A stretch of DNA of 64,000 bases from Cryptomeria japonica (taxonomy: Eukaryota; Streptophyta; Pinopsida; Cupressales; Cupressaceae), in contig NC_081410.1 of NCBI RefSeq assembly GCF_030272615.1, positions 503,113,942 through 503,177,941 on the forward strand, read 5' to 3'. Position 1 is the stretch's first letter. Each line of letters begins with the position of its first letter. Below are positions 42,554 through 55,705 of this stretch, piece after piece. Under the pieces are notes generated by a model. It saw only the letters and a program-made list of their open reading frames with translations. It ran no database searches and was not told where the DNA came from. The position numbers and the translations under genes are program-made.

Positions 42554-45063
42554 CTATATCGGTGGGGCGAAAACCTCCAATCTGTCTCTTAGGTACTCAA
42601 ATGATTCCTTGGATAAAGGTTTAGTGAAAATATCTACAATATGTTCTTTAGTGTTCACATAAACTAGTCTAACTTCATTTTCTTCCACCTTCTCCTTCAA
42701 AAAATTATACTTGATAGATATGTGCTTTGTCTTAGAATGAAATACTAGATTCTTTGATATGTCAATAGCAATAGAGTTATCACAGTGAATAATTACTTGT
42801 GCATCACAATCCACCTTTATATCCTTCAACATTTGCTACATCCATAAAACTTGTGTACAGTTAGTAGCAACAACAACATACTTAGCTTCAGCAATAATTA
42901 AGGAAGTAGGTGGTTGTTTCTTGCTGATCCATGAAACCAACTTCTTCCCAAGAAAGAAAGCTCCACCGAAAGTACTTTTTCAGTCATCAACATCTCCAGC
43001 CCAATCAACATCTGTATATGCACATAAAGTGAAGTTATCATCCTTAGGGTACCACAAGCCATATTCTGATGTACCTTGCAAGTATCTAAAATCCTTTTCA
43101 CCACCATCTCATGATTTTCTCTATGATCACTCTGAAATCTTGAAACAATACAACCAACATTCATAATGTTAGGCCTAGTCTGAGTCAAATAAAGCAGACG
43201 TCCAATCATAGATTTGTATCTTGTAGGATTTACCGATGCAAAAAAATCTTTTCTTGTCAATTTCTCACTTGTAACCATGGGTGTACTTACCAGTTTAGAA
43301 TCTCCCATACCAAATTTCTTCAAAAATTCCTTAGCATATTTAGTTTGATAAATAAAAATTTCATCTCACCAATCATAGACATCTCAAATTATTTCTCCAT
43401 ATTCTTAGAAAATTCTATGCACAATTTATCTTCACCTCCAAAAATAATGTCATCAACAAATACTTCATTAATCAATATATCATCATCAGTGATTTTATAA
43501 TATAAATTAGTGTCATCACTGCCCTTAGTAAAACCAAGCTTCAAAAGGTATTTATCCAACATTGCCTAGCAAGATTTAGGTGCTTATTTCAATCCGTATA
43601 AAGCTTTCCTTAACCTTCCTCATCAAAATCCCCATTCAGAAATGCACATTTAACATCCATCTGATAAACCTTGTAGTTTTTGTAATCAACATAGGCAAGA
43701 AATAATATTACAGCTTCAAGCCTAGCTACCGATGCAAAAGTCTCTCCATAATTAATTCCTTCCTTGTGAGAATATCCTTACAAACCAATCTAGCCTTATT
43801 CCTTATAACTTGACCATCGTCATTCAATTTATTCCTAAAAACCCATTTAGTTCTAGTAACATTTTTATTTTTAGGCCTGGGAACCAAAGTCGATGTATTA
43901 TTTTTCTCAATCTGATCTAGCTCTTCTTCCATAGCTTTTAACCAAAATTCATCTTTACATGCCTCAATTACTGATACTGGTTCAACTTGTGAAATTGAAC
44001 ATACCTCATTAGTTGCCACTCTTCTTCTTGTCATCACTCCATTTCTCTTATCCCCAATGATTTGATCTTCATAATGATTCAATCTCACATACCTAGGAGT
44101 CTTCTGACTCTCTATTTCTCTTCCCTATTCTCCAGTTACTATAGAATTCTCTGATGTTGTCGAAGTAACTGGTTCAACTCTCTATTCCAATAAAGGTGCT
44201 ACCGGTTTAGATATAATCATTTCCACTTCCGATTCCTTCTCATAAACTCTGATTTGTCTTTCATTCAGCTCATCTACTTTGGCATTAGCACTCTCCACAA
44301 TTCCTTGCAATCTCTTGTTATAACATCTATATGCTTTTCTTTCATTAGAATAACCAAGAAATATGCCTTCATCACATCTAGGATCAAATTTCCCAATAGT
44401 ATCATCTCTCTTGATATAACATTTACTACCAAAAATTCTGAAATACTTAACTATAGGTGTATTGCAAAACCATAATTCATAAGGTGTCTTACCGGCTTCT
44501 CCTTTGATATGTACTCTGTTGAATGTATAAACCAATGTACTCACTACTTCTCTCCAGTAGATATGAGGCAAATTAGCTTCCATCATCACTGTTCTAGCAT
44601 CATCCAAGATAGTTCTATTTTTCCTTTCCACAACTCCATTCTACTGAGGTGTTCAGGGAGCAAAAAATTGTCTTCTTATACCATGTTTGTCACAAAAGTT
44701 ATTAAACTCACCGGATGTGAATTCTCCACCATGATCTGATCTCCAACATTTAATCTTCAATCCTGTCTCAGTTTCCACCTCAGCCTTAAAGATTTTAAAA
44801 TTTTCTAATGCTTCAGATTTTTCTCTCAAAAAAGTAACCCACATCATTCTAGAATAATCATCAATGATTAGCATGAAATTTCTATCTCCATGAAATTTTT
44901 TAACTCTAGCAGGGCCACATAAATCAGTATGAATAAGATCAAGAACATCATTTGATTTATCTTGTATACTCCTAAAAGAGGTTTTGACCTATTTACCCAT
45001 TCGACATTCTTTACATACCGGACTATAGGGCTTCATAATCTTAGGTATATCTCTAACAACCTT
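42554..45063 (-). pseudogene. pol: pol of copia A: integrase, RT, RNase H
   Basis: Read leftward. Integrase at 44182-44874 and upstream: pre-core CKECRMGK (about 45000), MLIIDDYSRMMWVTF, KCWRSDHGGEFTSGEF and the catalytic-Glu region NGVVERKNRT (about 44635), giving a D-D-E set. RT at 43330-44090: MEEELDQIEKNN, KWVFRNKLNDDG; the active site reads VFVDDIIFGG (about 43440-43470), with Phe in place of the usual Tyr. RNase H at 42554-42832: DNSIAIDISKN, HSKTKHI, KEHIVDIFTKPL. The frame is broken by stops near 43720 and frameshifts at about 43120. The 5' side is interrupted at 45064 by block B, and protease/gag continue at 57141. Confidence 0.88.
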
Positions 45064-45068
45064 AGTTG

Positions 45069-46510
45069 TGATGGTATGATGAAAGAAAAAGTATCTGGTA
45101 GAATACTGAGAGTGGGGTGAATCAGTATACTAAAAAAACTGATACAAACTTCCCAATCTCAAATTCAAACTCACAAAGTAAACTTTCACTATCAAGATCA
45201 ATACTCAACATCAATTGGTTAACTGTTATAACAACTTAACAGTAAACAAATTCAATCTTGTAAACATCAAAATGCTTAATCATATCTCAACATATTCAAA
45301 CTCTCAATGCTTCCAGTTATCATGCCTTATCAGAATAGTTAAGTAGTCAATCAAATCAACAAATAAGATCATAACCACAAAAACATTCACCACTTGACAC
45401 AAATGTTTATACGTGGAAAACCCAAATAGGTAAAAACCACGGTGAGATGAGACTCACAAGGATAGCTATTTGAACTCTTTTGAAGTTCTCCCTATTAGGA
45501 GCCAAGCCTGTTAAATCTTTTACAATAAGTCATGTTAAGAATTGATTCTGTTAGGAATCACCTGGTTAAGGGACTTACAAAATGCCTTGATGAAAAAGAA
45601 AATACCCTACTAGGAGTAACCTTGGTAGAGGGTTTGAGAATCCAAGCTAATGGACTACCTTGTTAGAGGATTTAAGAAGTAACCAAGCTTGTTAGAGCTT
45701 ACCTGGTTAGGGGATTTCAATTCTTCTATAATTGTTAGAAAACAACAGGTTTTTTGATCTGTCTGAATAACACTAGATTTGCTTGATCAGATCCTTTTAA
45801 GCTTCAATCTACTTCTACACAAACTACAGATCCATTCTTCGGTTAGGCAACCACACACTCAACTAGTTTCAGCCAACACTTTGCCAACAATCTTACAAAC
45901 AACTTCATCAACCTTAAATACAAATCAATTAGGTCGGTAACACGACAAAAACCTAATTCTCTCGTAGAGATTACAAACAAGTCGGTTCAATCTTGACCGT
46001 TAGAAATCATAACAATCTTTTCACATTCTTCAAGAAGATTCTAACCACTCCATGATCACCACTTCACTGGACTTTGTAACTCATCACGCACTATGCATTA
46101 GATGCAATCCACTTTTCTCATTCCCTAGACAATCAAACAAACGAACAAACATGCCAAAACAATTTGAACTAATCTTCATTCAATGATCACATGTGTCACC
46201 ATCATTACCGCTCATCATTAGATCTTAAACCAACAAAATTGATCGGTTAGGGTTTACCAAAAAACAACTGGTGGGGTTTACCGATTACATTGCATAGAAA
46301 AGGGTTTAACCTTATACACCGGTTTACCATTTCCATTCATAAACTAACATACCGGTTTACAACATCTTCCTCAAAGCTCTTCCTACAGATTACAAGCCAA
46401 TATCAATAATAACAACAATATCAACAATATCATAAATACCATTATCGGTTCAATTGACATCAATGACCACATAACATATCATTAATGCAATCTTCATGCA
46501 AATGCCAACA
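45069..46510 (-). repeat. LTR1 of block B
   Basis: 1442 bp, tgatggtatg ... atgccaaca. The purine tract (+ atctccccctttgg, 46511-46524) is adjacent. A second tract, ctccccctttgac, is near 46690. Confidence 0.85.
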
Positions 46511-46864
46511 ATCTCCCCCTTTGGCATTGATGGCAATAGAAATATCAACACCTCTAATTGCTGTTGTGATTGGTGAATAGGAATCCTAGTTTACATTACC
46601 AAGTATTCACCATGCTATGTCTGTCTTCAGCCTGTCGCTGATTTCCCTTTGCTAGTCAGATAATTATTCTCCTCAAACACATAATTCTTCTCCCCCTTTG
46701 ACAACAATTCCAAATTGAAAGTAAAACATGTAATGTCAAATTTTAACTATGCATCAACATACCACAACATGATTCTCACCCTGTGGAATACATCCACTTC
46801 CAAAAACATCAATCCATGTGAGATTCTGCAAGTAATTCAGGGACTGATGCAATCATCATCATGC

Positions 46865-49800
46865 TTAACTGACTTCATGAAGAGGGACAACCCCCAACTG
46901 ACTTCTAAGATACTCAAAAGTGGTCTTAGGCAGAGGTTTGGTAAAGATATCTGCAAGCTGCTCCTGGGTAAAAACATGCTCCAAGATAACATCTTTACTT
47001 TGAACTTTTTCCCTCAAAAAGTGATACTTCAATTCAATGTTCTTAGTCCTTGGGTGCAAAACATGATTCTTAAAAATATTTATTGCACTTGTATTATCAC
47101 ACAAAATATTTATAGGTTCTGAGATCTTCATCTTAAAACCTTCCAAAATGAGCCTCATCCAAATAGCTTATGTGCAATTCATATAAGTTGCTACATACTC
47201 AGCTTCCACAATAGATTGTGAAGTACAACTCTTCTTCTTACTACTCCATGAAACTAGCCTTCCTCCTAGAAGATTGCTCCACTGGTAGTACTCATCCTGT
47301 CATCAACATTTTCTACCCAATCAATATTAGTGTATGCCTTTAAATCAAAATTTCCTCCATATGGATACCATAACCAATAGTCAACTGTACCTTTTAGATA
47401 TCTAAAAATTCTATTGGTTGCTATCAGATGTGCTTCCTTTGGATTTTTTTGAAATCTAGCAACTATACCAACTTCATGGGCAATATTCGGTCAACTGTGA
47501 ACAACGTAGTGTAATTTGACAATCATTGACCTGTATTCCTTTTCATCTATAGACTTAGATGCATATTCCTTGGACAATTTACAACCTGTAACCATTGGTG
47601 CTCCAATTGGTTTACAGTCACTCATACCAAAAGTCTTCAAAACCTATTTCACATACTTAGATTGAGTAATGAAAATACCATTCTTCATCTATTGTATCTT
47701 CAAGCCTATGAAATTTTTTATTTCTCCTACTAATGGAATCTCAAACTCATTCTTCATTTCATTTGCAAAATTGTTGCTCATGACATCATTACCTAATGTC
47801 ATCAACAAATACTTCACTGACTAGTATTTCATCTCCTTCAGACTTGAGATAAATTTTGATGTTATCACTGGTTCTTGCAAATCCTATCTTCACCAGATGT
47901 GTATGAAGCCTTTCATACTATGCTCTGGGTGCCTCCTTTAATCCATACAAAGCTTTATGAATTCTGCATACCATAACTTACTAATTTGTCAATGCATAAC
48001 CATCGGGCTTCTCTAAATAAACCTCTTCTTCCAATATCCCATTTAAAAATATAGACTTAACATCCATCTGGTATACCTTGAACTTCATGTGGGCTGCAAA
48101 TGCAAGTAATGTTCTAACTACTTCCAGCCTTGCTACTGGTGCAAAATTTTATCCATAATCTTCTCCTTCTTCTTGTGCATAACCCTTGCAAACTAATCTT
48201 TCCTTGTTGTGAACTACAACACCATCTTCATTTAACTTGTTTCTAAACACCCATTTAGTACCTATAACATTTTTGTTTACCGGTCAGGGTACTAGGGTCC
48301 AAATGTTTTTCTTCTCAATTTGATCCAATTCCTCTTCCATTGCTTTCACCCAATAATCATCACCAAATATCTCCTTAGCACTTCTAGGTTCAATGGTGGA
48401 GATCATGCAAGAGTTCTCTCTAATTCTCCTTCTAGTTAGTACTCCAACATCCTTATCCCCAACAATCTGCTCAGGACTATGGTTCAGTCTCACATACCTA
48501 GGAATGACATGATCATTCTCATAAGGTTCAACTTCTTCATTGTCTTATTCCTTTGAATTTATTTGTTCTGGTTCAACAAGTACATCAGGATTTTCTTTAC
48601 CGGTTTCTGATTTAACAGTTTCAAGTTCCAAAAGCAAAATGCAAGGATCTTCATCTTTTCTCTCTAAGATGGTTCCTTCTAAGACTTCAGGACATTTACT
48701 ACATGAACATCAACACTCTCAACAATTCTCTGTGTACGGTTGTTAAAGCATTTGGAGGCCTTACTCTTGGTGGAATAACCAATAAATATGCCTTCATCAC
48801 TCTTAGCTTCAAACTTGCTTATGTAATCACCTCTTTTAATAAAACATTTACTACCAAAGATCTTAAAATAGCTAACATCAGGTGATCTTCCATACTAGTA
48901 CTCATAAGGTGTCTTGTCCTTACCTCTTTTCACTAGAACTAGATTCATTGTGTAGACCGTTGTACTTACAACTTCTCTCCAAAATGTTTTTGCTACTTTT
49001 CCTTATATCAACATAGTCCTCACTACTTCAACCACTGATCAGTTGGTCCTCTTTGCTATACCATTTTGTTGTAGTGTCCTTGGTGCAAAAAGTTGTCACT
49101 TGATACCATTCTCATCATAATACTAAGTGAATTCCTCAAAAGAGAATTCACCGCCTTGATCTGTTCTCAAACATTTAATCTTTTTGCCACTCTCTTTCTT
49201 AGCTAAGGCTCTGAATGCCTTGAATTTACCAAAAGATTCATTCATATCCTTCAAGAATGTGACCCACATAATCCCTGAACAATCATAAGTGAAGATCATG
49301 AAATATCTATCACCTAAATTGCTTCTAGTTTTTATTGGTCGACATAGATCGGTATGAACCAAATCTAACATGTTCTCTGCTGAGAAGGACTTTCTCTTGA
49401 AAGTTGAAGAAGTCATCTTTCCTAACTGACATTCTTTACAAAGAGCATTAACCGGTTTGTCTATCTAAGGTAGACCTCTTACTATCTTAGACTTTCTCCC
49501 TTTAACAATGTTATCAAAGTTTATATGACAAAATATCCTATGCCAAAGCCAGCTATCATCTATTTTTGCAATCAAATGGTTGCTAAGTTTAGGATTAAGA
49601 TGAAACAGATTACCTCTGGTCTGTTTCCTAGTTGCAATCAATTCACCTTTGTTGTCAAAGATTTTGCACATACCATTTCTAAACACTAGTGGGTATCCTC
49701 TGTCATTAAGTTGTGCCACACTCAGAAGGTTGTGCTTTAGGCCTTCAACCCAATAGACACCTTCAACACTTCTCTTCCCATTAAGAGAAATAACTGCCTT

Positions 49801-49929
49801 ACCTTTAACCATACAGGGTGAGTCATTTCCAAATCTGACAACACCGCCATCAAATTCCTTCAAGGAAATAAATTTGCTCTAATCATTGGTCATGTGATGT
49901 GAAAAACCACTATCAATGATCCAATCATC
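46865..49929 (-). pseudogene. pol: pol of copia B1 (PR-IN-RT-RH)
   Basis: Read leftward. Protease WIIDSGFSHHMT (about 49920-49880). Pre-integrase DSWLWHRIFCHINFDNI and CKECQ-like zinc region. Integrase core FMIFTYDCSGIMWVTF (the family has DDYS, so the first acid region is altered to YDCS) and CLRTDQGGEF. RT pieces at 48284-48493 (MEEELDQIEKKNIWTLVP), and the active-site region near 47805 reads VFVDDI then a stop. RNase H at 46865-47158: DNTSAINIFKNHVLHPRTKNIELKYHF, LADIFTKPLP. One frame from the gag start down to about 49120, then frameshifts. B1 is flanked by LTR1 and LTR2. Confidence 0.87.
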
Positions 49930-50967
49930 AGAGTTATCCATCCTGGACACTAGTGCCTTCTGATCTAATATCTCTTCATTAATAGCTACAAACACAATAT
50001 CTTCACTAGCATCATCATTAGATTCTTCATCAGTAATACCACTGTCAATTGCAACAAGACAATCTCTCTTTCCTTTACCCTTATATTTCTTAAATTTGTC
50101 TCTCTTGTATTCATTTTCACCATTAGGGTAATTAGTTGAGATATGACAAATCTTATTGCAAGCAAAACATTTCAACAGTAGCTTACCTTTGTATTTCCCA
50201 GTGCCTCTAGGCAGTCATTTTGCCAACAATGCTTCAAGCTCCACTAAAATGTCTTCATCATCAACATCTTTGCTAGATCTAGATTCATAGCTATGGCCAA
50301 TATCTCTACTTCTTCTCACAAATGAGTTAGAGACAAAAGCTCTGAATGTAGATTCTGATTTTTGTACACTACCATCATAGCCATTTAGTTCAAAAGCAAT
50401 AAATTTTCCAATGATAGAGTCAAGAGTTACCTTTGTTTTGTCAATAGATTTCAGCTCTTGAATAGCTGCAACTTGGATAACATAGACCGGTAGCAGGGTT
50501 CTCAATACCTTACTAAACATTGTGACATCTTCCACTTTCCCTCTTGCACTCTTTATTTCACCAACTATCTCTTTTATCCTTTGACCATACTGCTGGATAT
50601 TCTCACCTTTAGACATTCTCATGTCATCAAACTTTCCTCTTAAACTACCCTCTTTAGAAATCTTAACATGTTCATCACCGCTATAAACCTCTTCAAGTTT
50701 TTTCCATACTTGATATGCAGTTTCAAGACCATGAACAACTACATATTTAGCATCAGATAGGGAACTAATAATAGCCACTAATTCTTGATGATTCTCTTGT
50801 TGTTCTTTCTTCTGATCATCCGTCAGAGTTCCAGTAGGTGCAGTATACTTAGTTTCTATATGATCCCAATACTGACTACTACCAAGAATCTTAATGTGAA
50901 TCTTCATTTTGTCACTCCATATCCTATAGTTATCTTTGTTGAACTTCAAACCTTCTTTCTTCATCAT
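49930..50967 (-). pseudogene. gag: gag of copia B1
   Basis: Particle-forming protein of the UBN2/retrotran_gag_2 type. The ATG at 50967 (MMKKEGLKFNKDNYRIW) is about 60 nt after the primer site. The core has KLEEVYSGDE, LRGKFDDMRMSKGENIQQY, LRTLLPVYVIQVAAI and LDSIIGKFIAFEL. After a stop at 50215 the same frame continues to CFACNKICHISTNYP, a zinc knuckle in which the Gly before His and the last Cys are changed, so zinc binding is probably lost. An acidic linker leads to protease. Confidence 0.88.
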
Positions 50968-51024
50968 GATCTACAAGATCTTTTCCTCAAGTTGTTAGGC
51001 TTTAGGTTAAAGAGGACCTGAGAC

Positions 51025-51038
51025 GCTATGATACCAAT
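51025..51038 (-). promoter_or_regulatory. Primer-binding site of copia B1
   Basis: gctatgataccaat on +, one base off the iMet-type gctctgataccaa. It abuts LTR2 at 51039. Confidence 0.8.
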
Positions 51039-52462
51039 TGATGGTATGATGAAAGAATAAGTATCTGGTAGAATACTGAGAGGGACATGGGTGAATAAGT
51101 AAACTGAAAAACTGATACAATCTCCCAAACTCAAAAAATAAACTAATCAACAAATAACTCAGTGAAGATAATATCTCAAAGATTATCAACATCAACCGGC
51201 TTGACTGTTATGACAACTTAACAGTAAACAAACTCAATCTTGTAAACATAAAAAATGCTTAATAATATGTCAACATATTCATCTCTCAATGCTTCCAGTT
51301 ATCATGCCTTGTCAGAATAGTTAAGTAGTTAATCAAATCAACAAATAAGATCATAACCACAAAAGTATTCACCACTTAACACAAAACATTACACGTGGAA
51401 AACCCAAATAGGTAAAAAGCATAGTGAGATGAGACTCACAAGAATAGCTACCTGAACTCTCCTAAATTTCACCTATTAGGAGCCAAGCCTGTTAAAGCTT
51501 TTACAATAAGTCCTGTAAAGAACTGATTATGTTAGGAATCACCCAGTTAAGAGATTTACAAATATGCATTGATGAAAAGCACAATACCCTATTAGGAGTA
51601 ACCTCATTGGAGGACTTGCAAATCCAAACTAATAGACCATCTTGTTAGATGATTTATAAAGTAACCAAGCTTGTTAGATCTTACCCGGTTAAGGGATTTC
51701 AATTTCTACTGTAATTGTTAGAAAACAATAGGTTTTCTTGATCTATCTGAATAGCACTATACTTGCTTGATCAGATCCTTCTTAAGCTTCAATCTGCCTT
51801 TACTCAAACTGCAGATCCATCCATCGGTTAGGCAACCACATACTCAACTGATTTGTGCCAATCTTGTCAACTTTTCCAACACTTAACAAAACAATATCAT
51901 CGACCTTAAATACAAATCAACTAGGTCGGTAACACATCAAAAACCTAATTCTCATCATAGAGATTACAAACAAGTTGATACAATCTTGATTGTTATATTA
52001 ATCAAGAAAGTTCCAACCACTCCATGATCACCGCTTCATCGGACTTTGTAATTCATCACGCACTATACATTAGATGCAATCCCCTTTTCTCCTTTCCAAG
52101 ACAAGAAACAAATGCGCCAAATAAATCTAAACAAATCCTCATTCAATGATCACATGTGTCTCCATCATTACCGCTCAATATTAGATCTTAAACCAACAAA
52201 CTTGATCAGTTAGAGTTTAACAAAATACAGCTGTTAGGGTTTACTAGTTACATAACATAGAAAGGTTTAACCCTTTACACTAGTTCAACTTACAAACTAC
52301 CATATACCGGTTTACAACATCTTCCTTAAAGTTTATCATACTGGTTACAAGACAATACCAATAACAACAATAACATCAGCAATATCATGAATACCTTTCA
52401 TCAGTTCAATGGACATCATTGACAACATATCATTAGTGCAATCTATATGCCAAATGCCAACA
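51039..52462 (-). repeat. LTR2 of block B
   Basis: 1424 bp, tgatggtatg ... atgccaaca. It is followed directly by B2 sequence (atctaaaaatgcc) and not by a purine tract, so it is not B2's own 3' LTR. Confidence 0.82.
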
Positions 52463-54600
52463 ATCTAAAAATGCCAACAAATACTTCACTGACTAGTATT
52501 TTATCTCCTTCAGACTTGAGATAAATATTACTATCATCACTGGTTCTTGCAAAGCCTATCTTCATCAAATGTGTATGAATCTGTTCATACCATGCTCTGG
52601 GTGTCTACTTCAATCCATACAAAGCTTTATGCAATCTGCATACCATCTCTTTCTCATCTGTCAATGCATAACCATTAGGCTTCTCTATGTATACCTCTTC
52701 TTCGAATATCACATTCAAAAATGCAGACTTAACATCCATCTGGTATACCTTGAACTTCTTATGGGCTGCAAATGCAAGTAAAGTTTTGACACCTTCCAGT
52801 CTTGATACTAGTGCAAAAGTTTCACCATAATATTCACCTTCTTCTTGAGCATAACCCTTGCAAAATAATCTTGTCTTGTTGCGCACTACAACACCATCTT
52901 CATTTAACTTGTTTTTGAACACCCATTTAGTACCTATAACATTCTTGTTTACCGGTCAGGGTACCAGGGTCCAAGTGTTGTTCTTCTCAATTTGATCCAA
53001 TTCCTCCTCCATAGCTTTAACCCAATAATCATCACCACCTCCTTATAACTTCTAGGTTCAATGGTGGAGATCATCCAAGAGTTCTCTCTTATTTTCCTTC
53101 TAGTTAGTACTCCAACATCCTTATCCTCAATAATCTTCTCAGGACTGTGGTTCAGTCTCACATACCTAGGAATGGCATGATCATTCTCATTAGGTTCAAC
53201 TTCTTCATTGTCATCTTCCTCTGAATTTATTTGTTCTGATTGAACAAGTACATCAAGATTTTCTTTATTGGTTTCTAATTTAACAGGTTCAGGTTCCAAA
53301 AGAAAAATGCAAGGATCTTCATCCTTTTTCTCTAAACTGGTTCCTTCTGAGACTTTAGGACATTCATCTACACAAACATCAACACTCTCAAAAATTCTAT
53401 GTGTCTAGTTGTTGAAGCATTTATAGGCCTTACTCTTGGTGGAATAGCCAAGAAATATGCCTTCATCACTCTTAGCTTCAAACTTGATAATGTAATCACC
53501 TCTTTTAATAAAACATTTGTGACCAAATATTTTAAAATAACTAACATCAGGTAATCTTCCATACCAATATTCATAAGGGGTCTTGTCCTTACCTCTTTTC
53601 ATCAGAACTTGGTTCACTGTGTGGATAGCTGTACTTACATCTTCATTCCAAAATGTTTTTGCTACACTTCCTTGTATCAACATTTTCCTAGCAACTTCAA
53701 CCACTGACCGGTTGTTCCTCTCTGCTATACCATTCTACTATGGTGTCCATGGTGCAGAAAGTTGCTGCTTGATACCGTTCTCATCATAGTACTTAGTGAA
53801 TTCCTTAGAAGTAAATTCACCGCCTTGATCTATTCTCAGACATTTTATCTTTTTGCCACTCCCTTTCTCAGCTAAGGCCCTAAATTCCTTGAACTTACGA
53901 AAAGCTTCATTCTTATCTTTCAAGAATGTGACCAACATCATCGTTGAACAATCATCAATGAAGATCATGAAATATCTATCACCTTGAATGCTTCTTGTTC
54001 TTATTGGTCCACATAGATTTGTATGAACCAAATCTAACAAGTGCTCTGCTAAGAAGGACTTGCTCTTGAAAGTTGAAGAAGTCATCTTTCCTAACTGGCA
54101 TTCTTTACAAAGAGCATTAACTGGTTTATCTAGCTGAGGAAGACCTCTTACTATCTTGGACTTGCTCACTTTAACAATGTTATCAAAGTTTATATGACAA
54201 AATCTCCTATGCCAAAGCCAACTATCATCTATCTTTTCAATCAAACAGTTGCTAACTTTAGGATTAAGATGAACTAGCTTACCTTTGGTTTGTTTCCCAG
54301 TTGCAATCAATTCACCTTTGTTGTCAAAGATTTTGCACATACCATTTCTAAACTCTAGTGGGTATCCTCTGTCATTAAGTTGTGGCACACTCAGAAGGTT
54401 GTTCTTTAGGCCTTCAACCCAATAGACATTGCCAACACTTCTCCTCCCATTAAGAGAAATAACTCCCTTGCCTTTAACCATACAGGGTGAGTCATTGCCA
54501 AATATGACAACACTGCCATCAAATTCCTTCAAGGAAAGAAATTTGCTCTGATCACTGGTCATGTGATGTGAACAACCACTATCACTGATACAATCATCAG
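52463..54600 (-). pseudogene. pol: pol remnant of copia B2 (PR-IN-partial RT)
   Basis: Read leftward from the protease (SDSGCSHHMT, about 54600-54560). Next come the pre-integrase DSWLWHRRFCHINFDNIVK and integrase FMIFIDDCSTMMLVTF with CLRIDQGGEFTSKEF. The RT N-terminal half at 52605-53000 has KNKLNEDGVVVRNKTRL, YGETFALVSRLEGVKTLLAFA, YQMDVKSAFLN. The sequence stops at SEVFV, exactly where the YVDD catalytic box should be. The next base on the left belongs to LTR2. RNase H, PPT and the original 3' LTR are gone. The H-x-H and D-D residues present are better preserved than in B1, but stops remain. Confidence 0.85.
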
Positions 54601-55633
54601 AGTTATCCATCCTGGACACTAGTGCCTTCTGATATGATATCTCTTTTTGAATAGCTACAAACACAATATCTTCACTAGCATCATGATCAGATTCTTCATC
54701 AATAATACCACTGTCAATAGAAATAAGAAAATCTCTCTTGCCTTTGCCCTTATACTTCTTTAATTTGTCTCTCTTGTACTCATTTTCATCATTAGGACAG
54801 TTAGTTTCTATATCACCAATCTTGTTGCATGCAAAACACATTGAAGGTAGTTTACCTCTATATTTTTTAGTGCCTCTAGGTAGTCATTTTGCCAACAATG
54901 CTTCAAGCTCCACTAAGCTATCTTCATCATCAACATCTCTACTGGATCTAGATTCATAACCATGACAAGTATCTCTACTTTTTATCACATATGGGTTACA
55001 AACAAAAGTTTTGAATGCAGATTCTGATTTTTGTATACTACCATCATAGCCATTTAATTCAAAAGCAGTAAGTTTTCCAATGATAGAGTCAAGAGTTACC
55101 TTAGTTTTGTCAATGGACTTCAGCTCCTGAATAGCTGCAACTCGGATAACATAGAATGGTAGCAGGGTTCTTAGTACCTTACTGATCACTATGACATCTT
55201 CCACTTTCCCTCCGACACTCTTCATTTCATGAACTATCTCTTTTATCCTTTGACCATACTACTGGATATTCTCACCTTTAGACATTCTCATGCCATCAAA
55301 CTTTCCTCTTAGGCTCTCCTCTTTAGCAATATTAATATGTTCATCATCGCTATAAATCTCTTCAAGTTTTTTCCATACTTCATATGCAGTTTCAAGACCA
55401 TGAACATCTACATATTCAACATTAGATAGGGAACTAATAATAGCCTCCAATGCTTGATGATTTTCTTGTTGTTCTTTCTTCTTATCATCAGTCAGAGATC
55501 TAGTAGGTGTAACTTACAAATTTTTTACATGATCCCAAAATTGACTTCCCAGACTCTTAATGTAAATCTTTATTATGTCGCTCCATATCCCATAGCTATC
55601 TTTGTTGAACTTTAGACCTTCCTTCTTCATCAT
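54601..55633 (-). pseudogene. gag: gag of copia B2
   Basis: Sister of the B1 gag. ATG at 55633 (MMKKEGLKFN). Core pieces are at 55259-55450 (KLEEIYSDDEHINIAKEESLRG) and 54884-55225 (VLRTLLPFYVIRVAAIQELKS). The knuckle CFACNKIGDIETNC is near 54835, with Asp instead of His, so it is also non-canonical. Nonsense codons at about 55259 and 54884 split it. Confidence 0.85.
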
Positions 55634-55691
55634 GATCTACAAGATATTTTCCTCAAGTTGTTAGGCTTTTAGGTTAAAGAGGACCTGAGAT

Positions 55692-55705
55692 GCTCTGATA
55701 CCAAT
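55692..55705 (-). promoter_or_regulatory. Primer-binding site of copia B2
   Basis: gctctgataccaat on +, the exact iMet-type site, abutting LTR3 at 55706. Confidence 0.88.
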
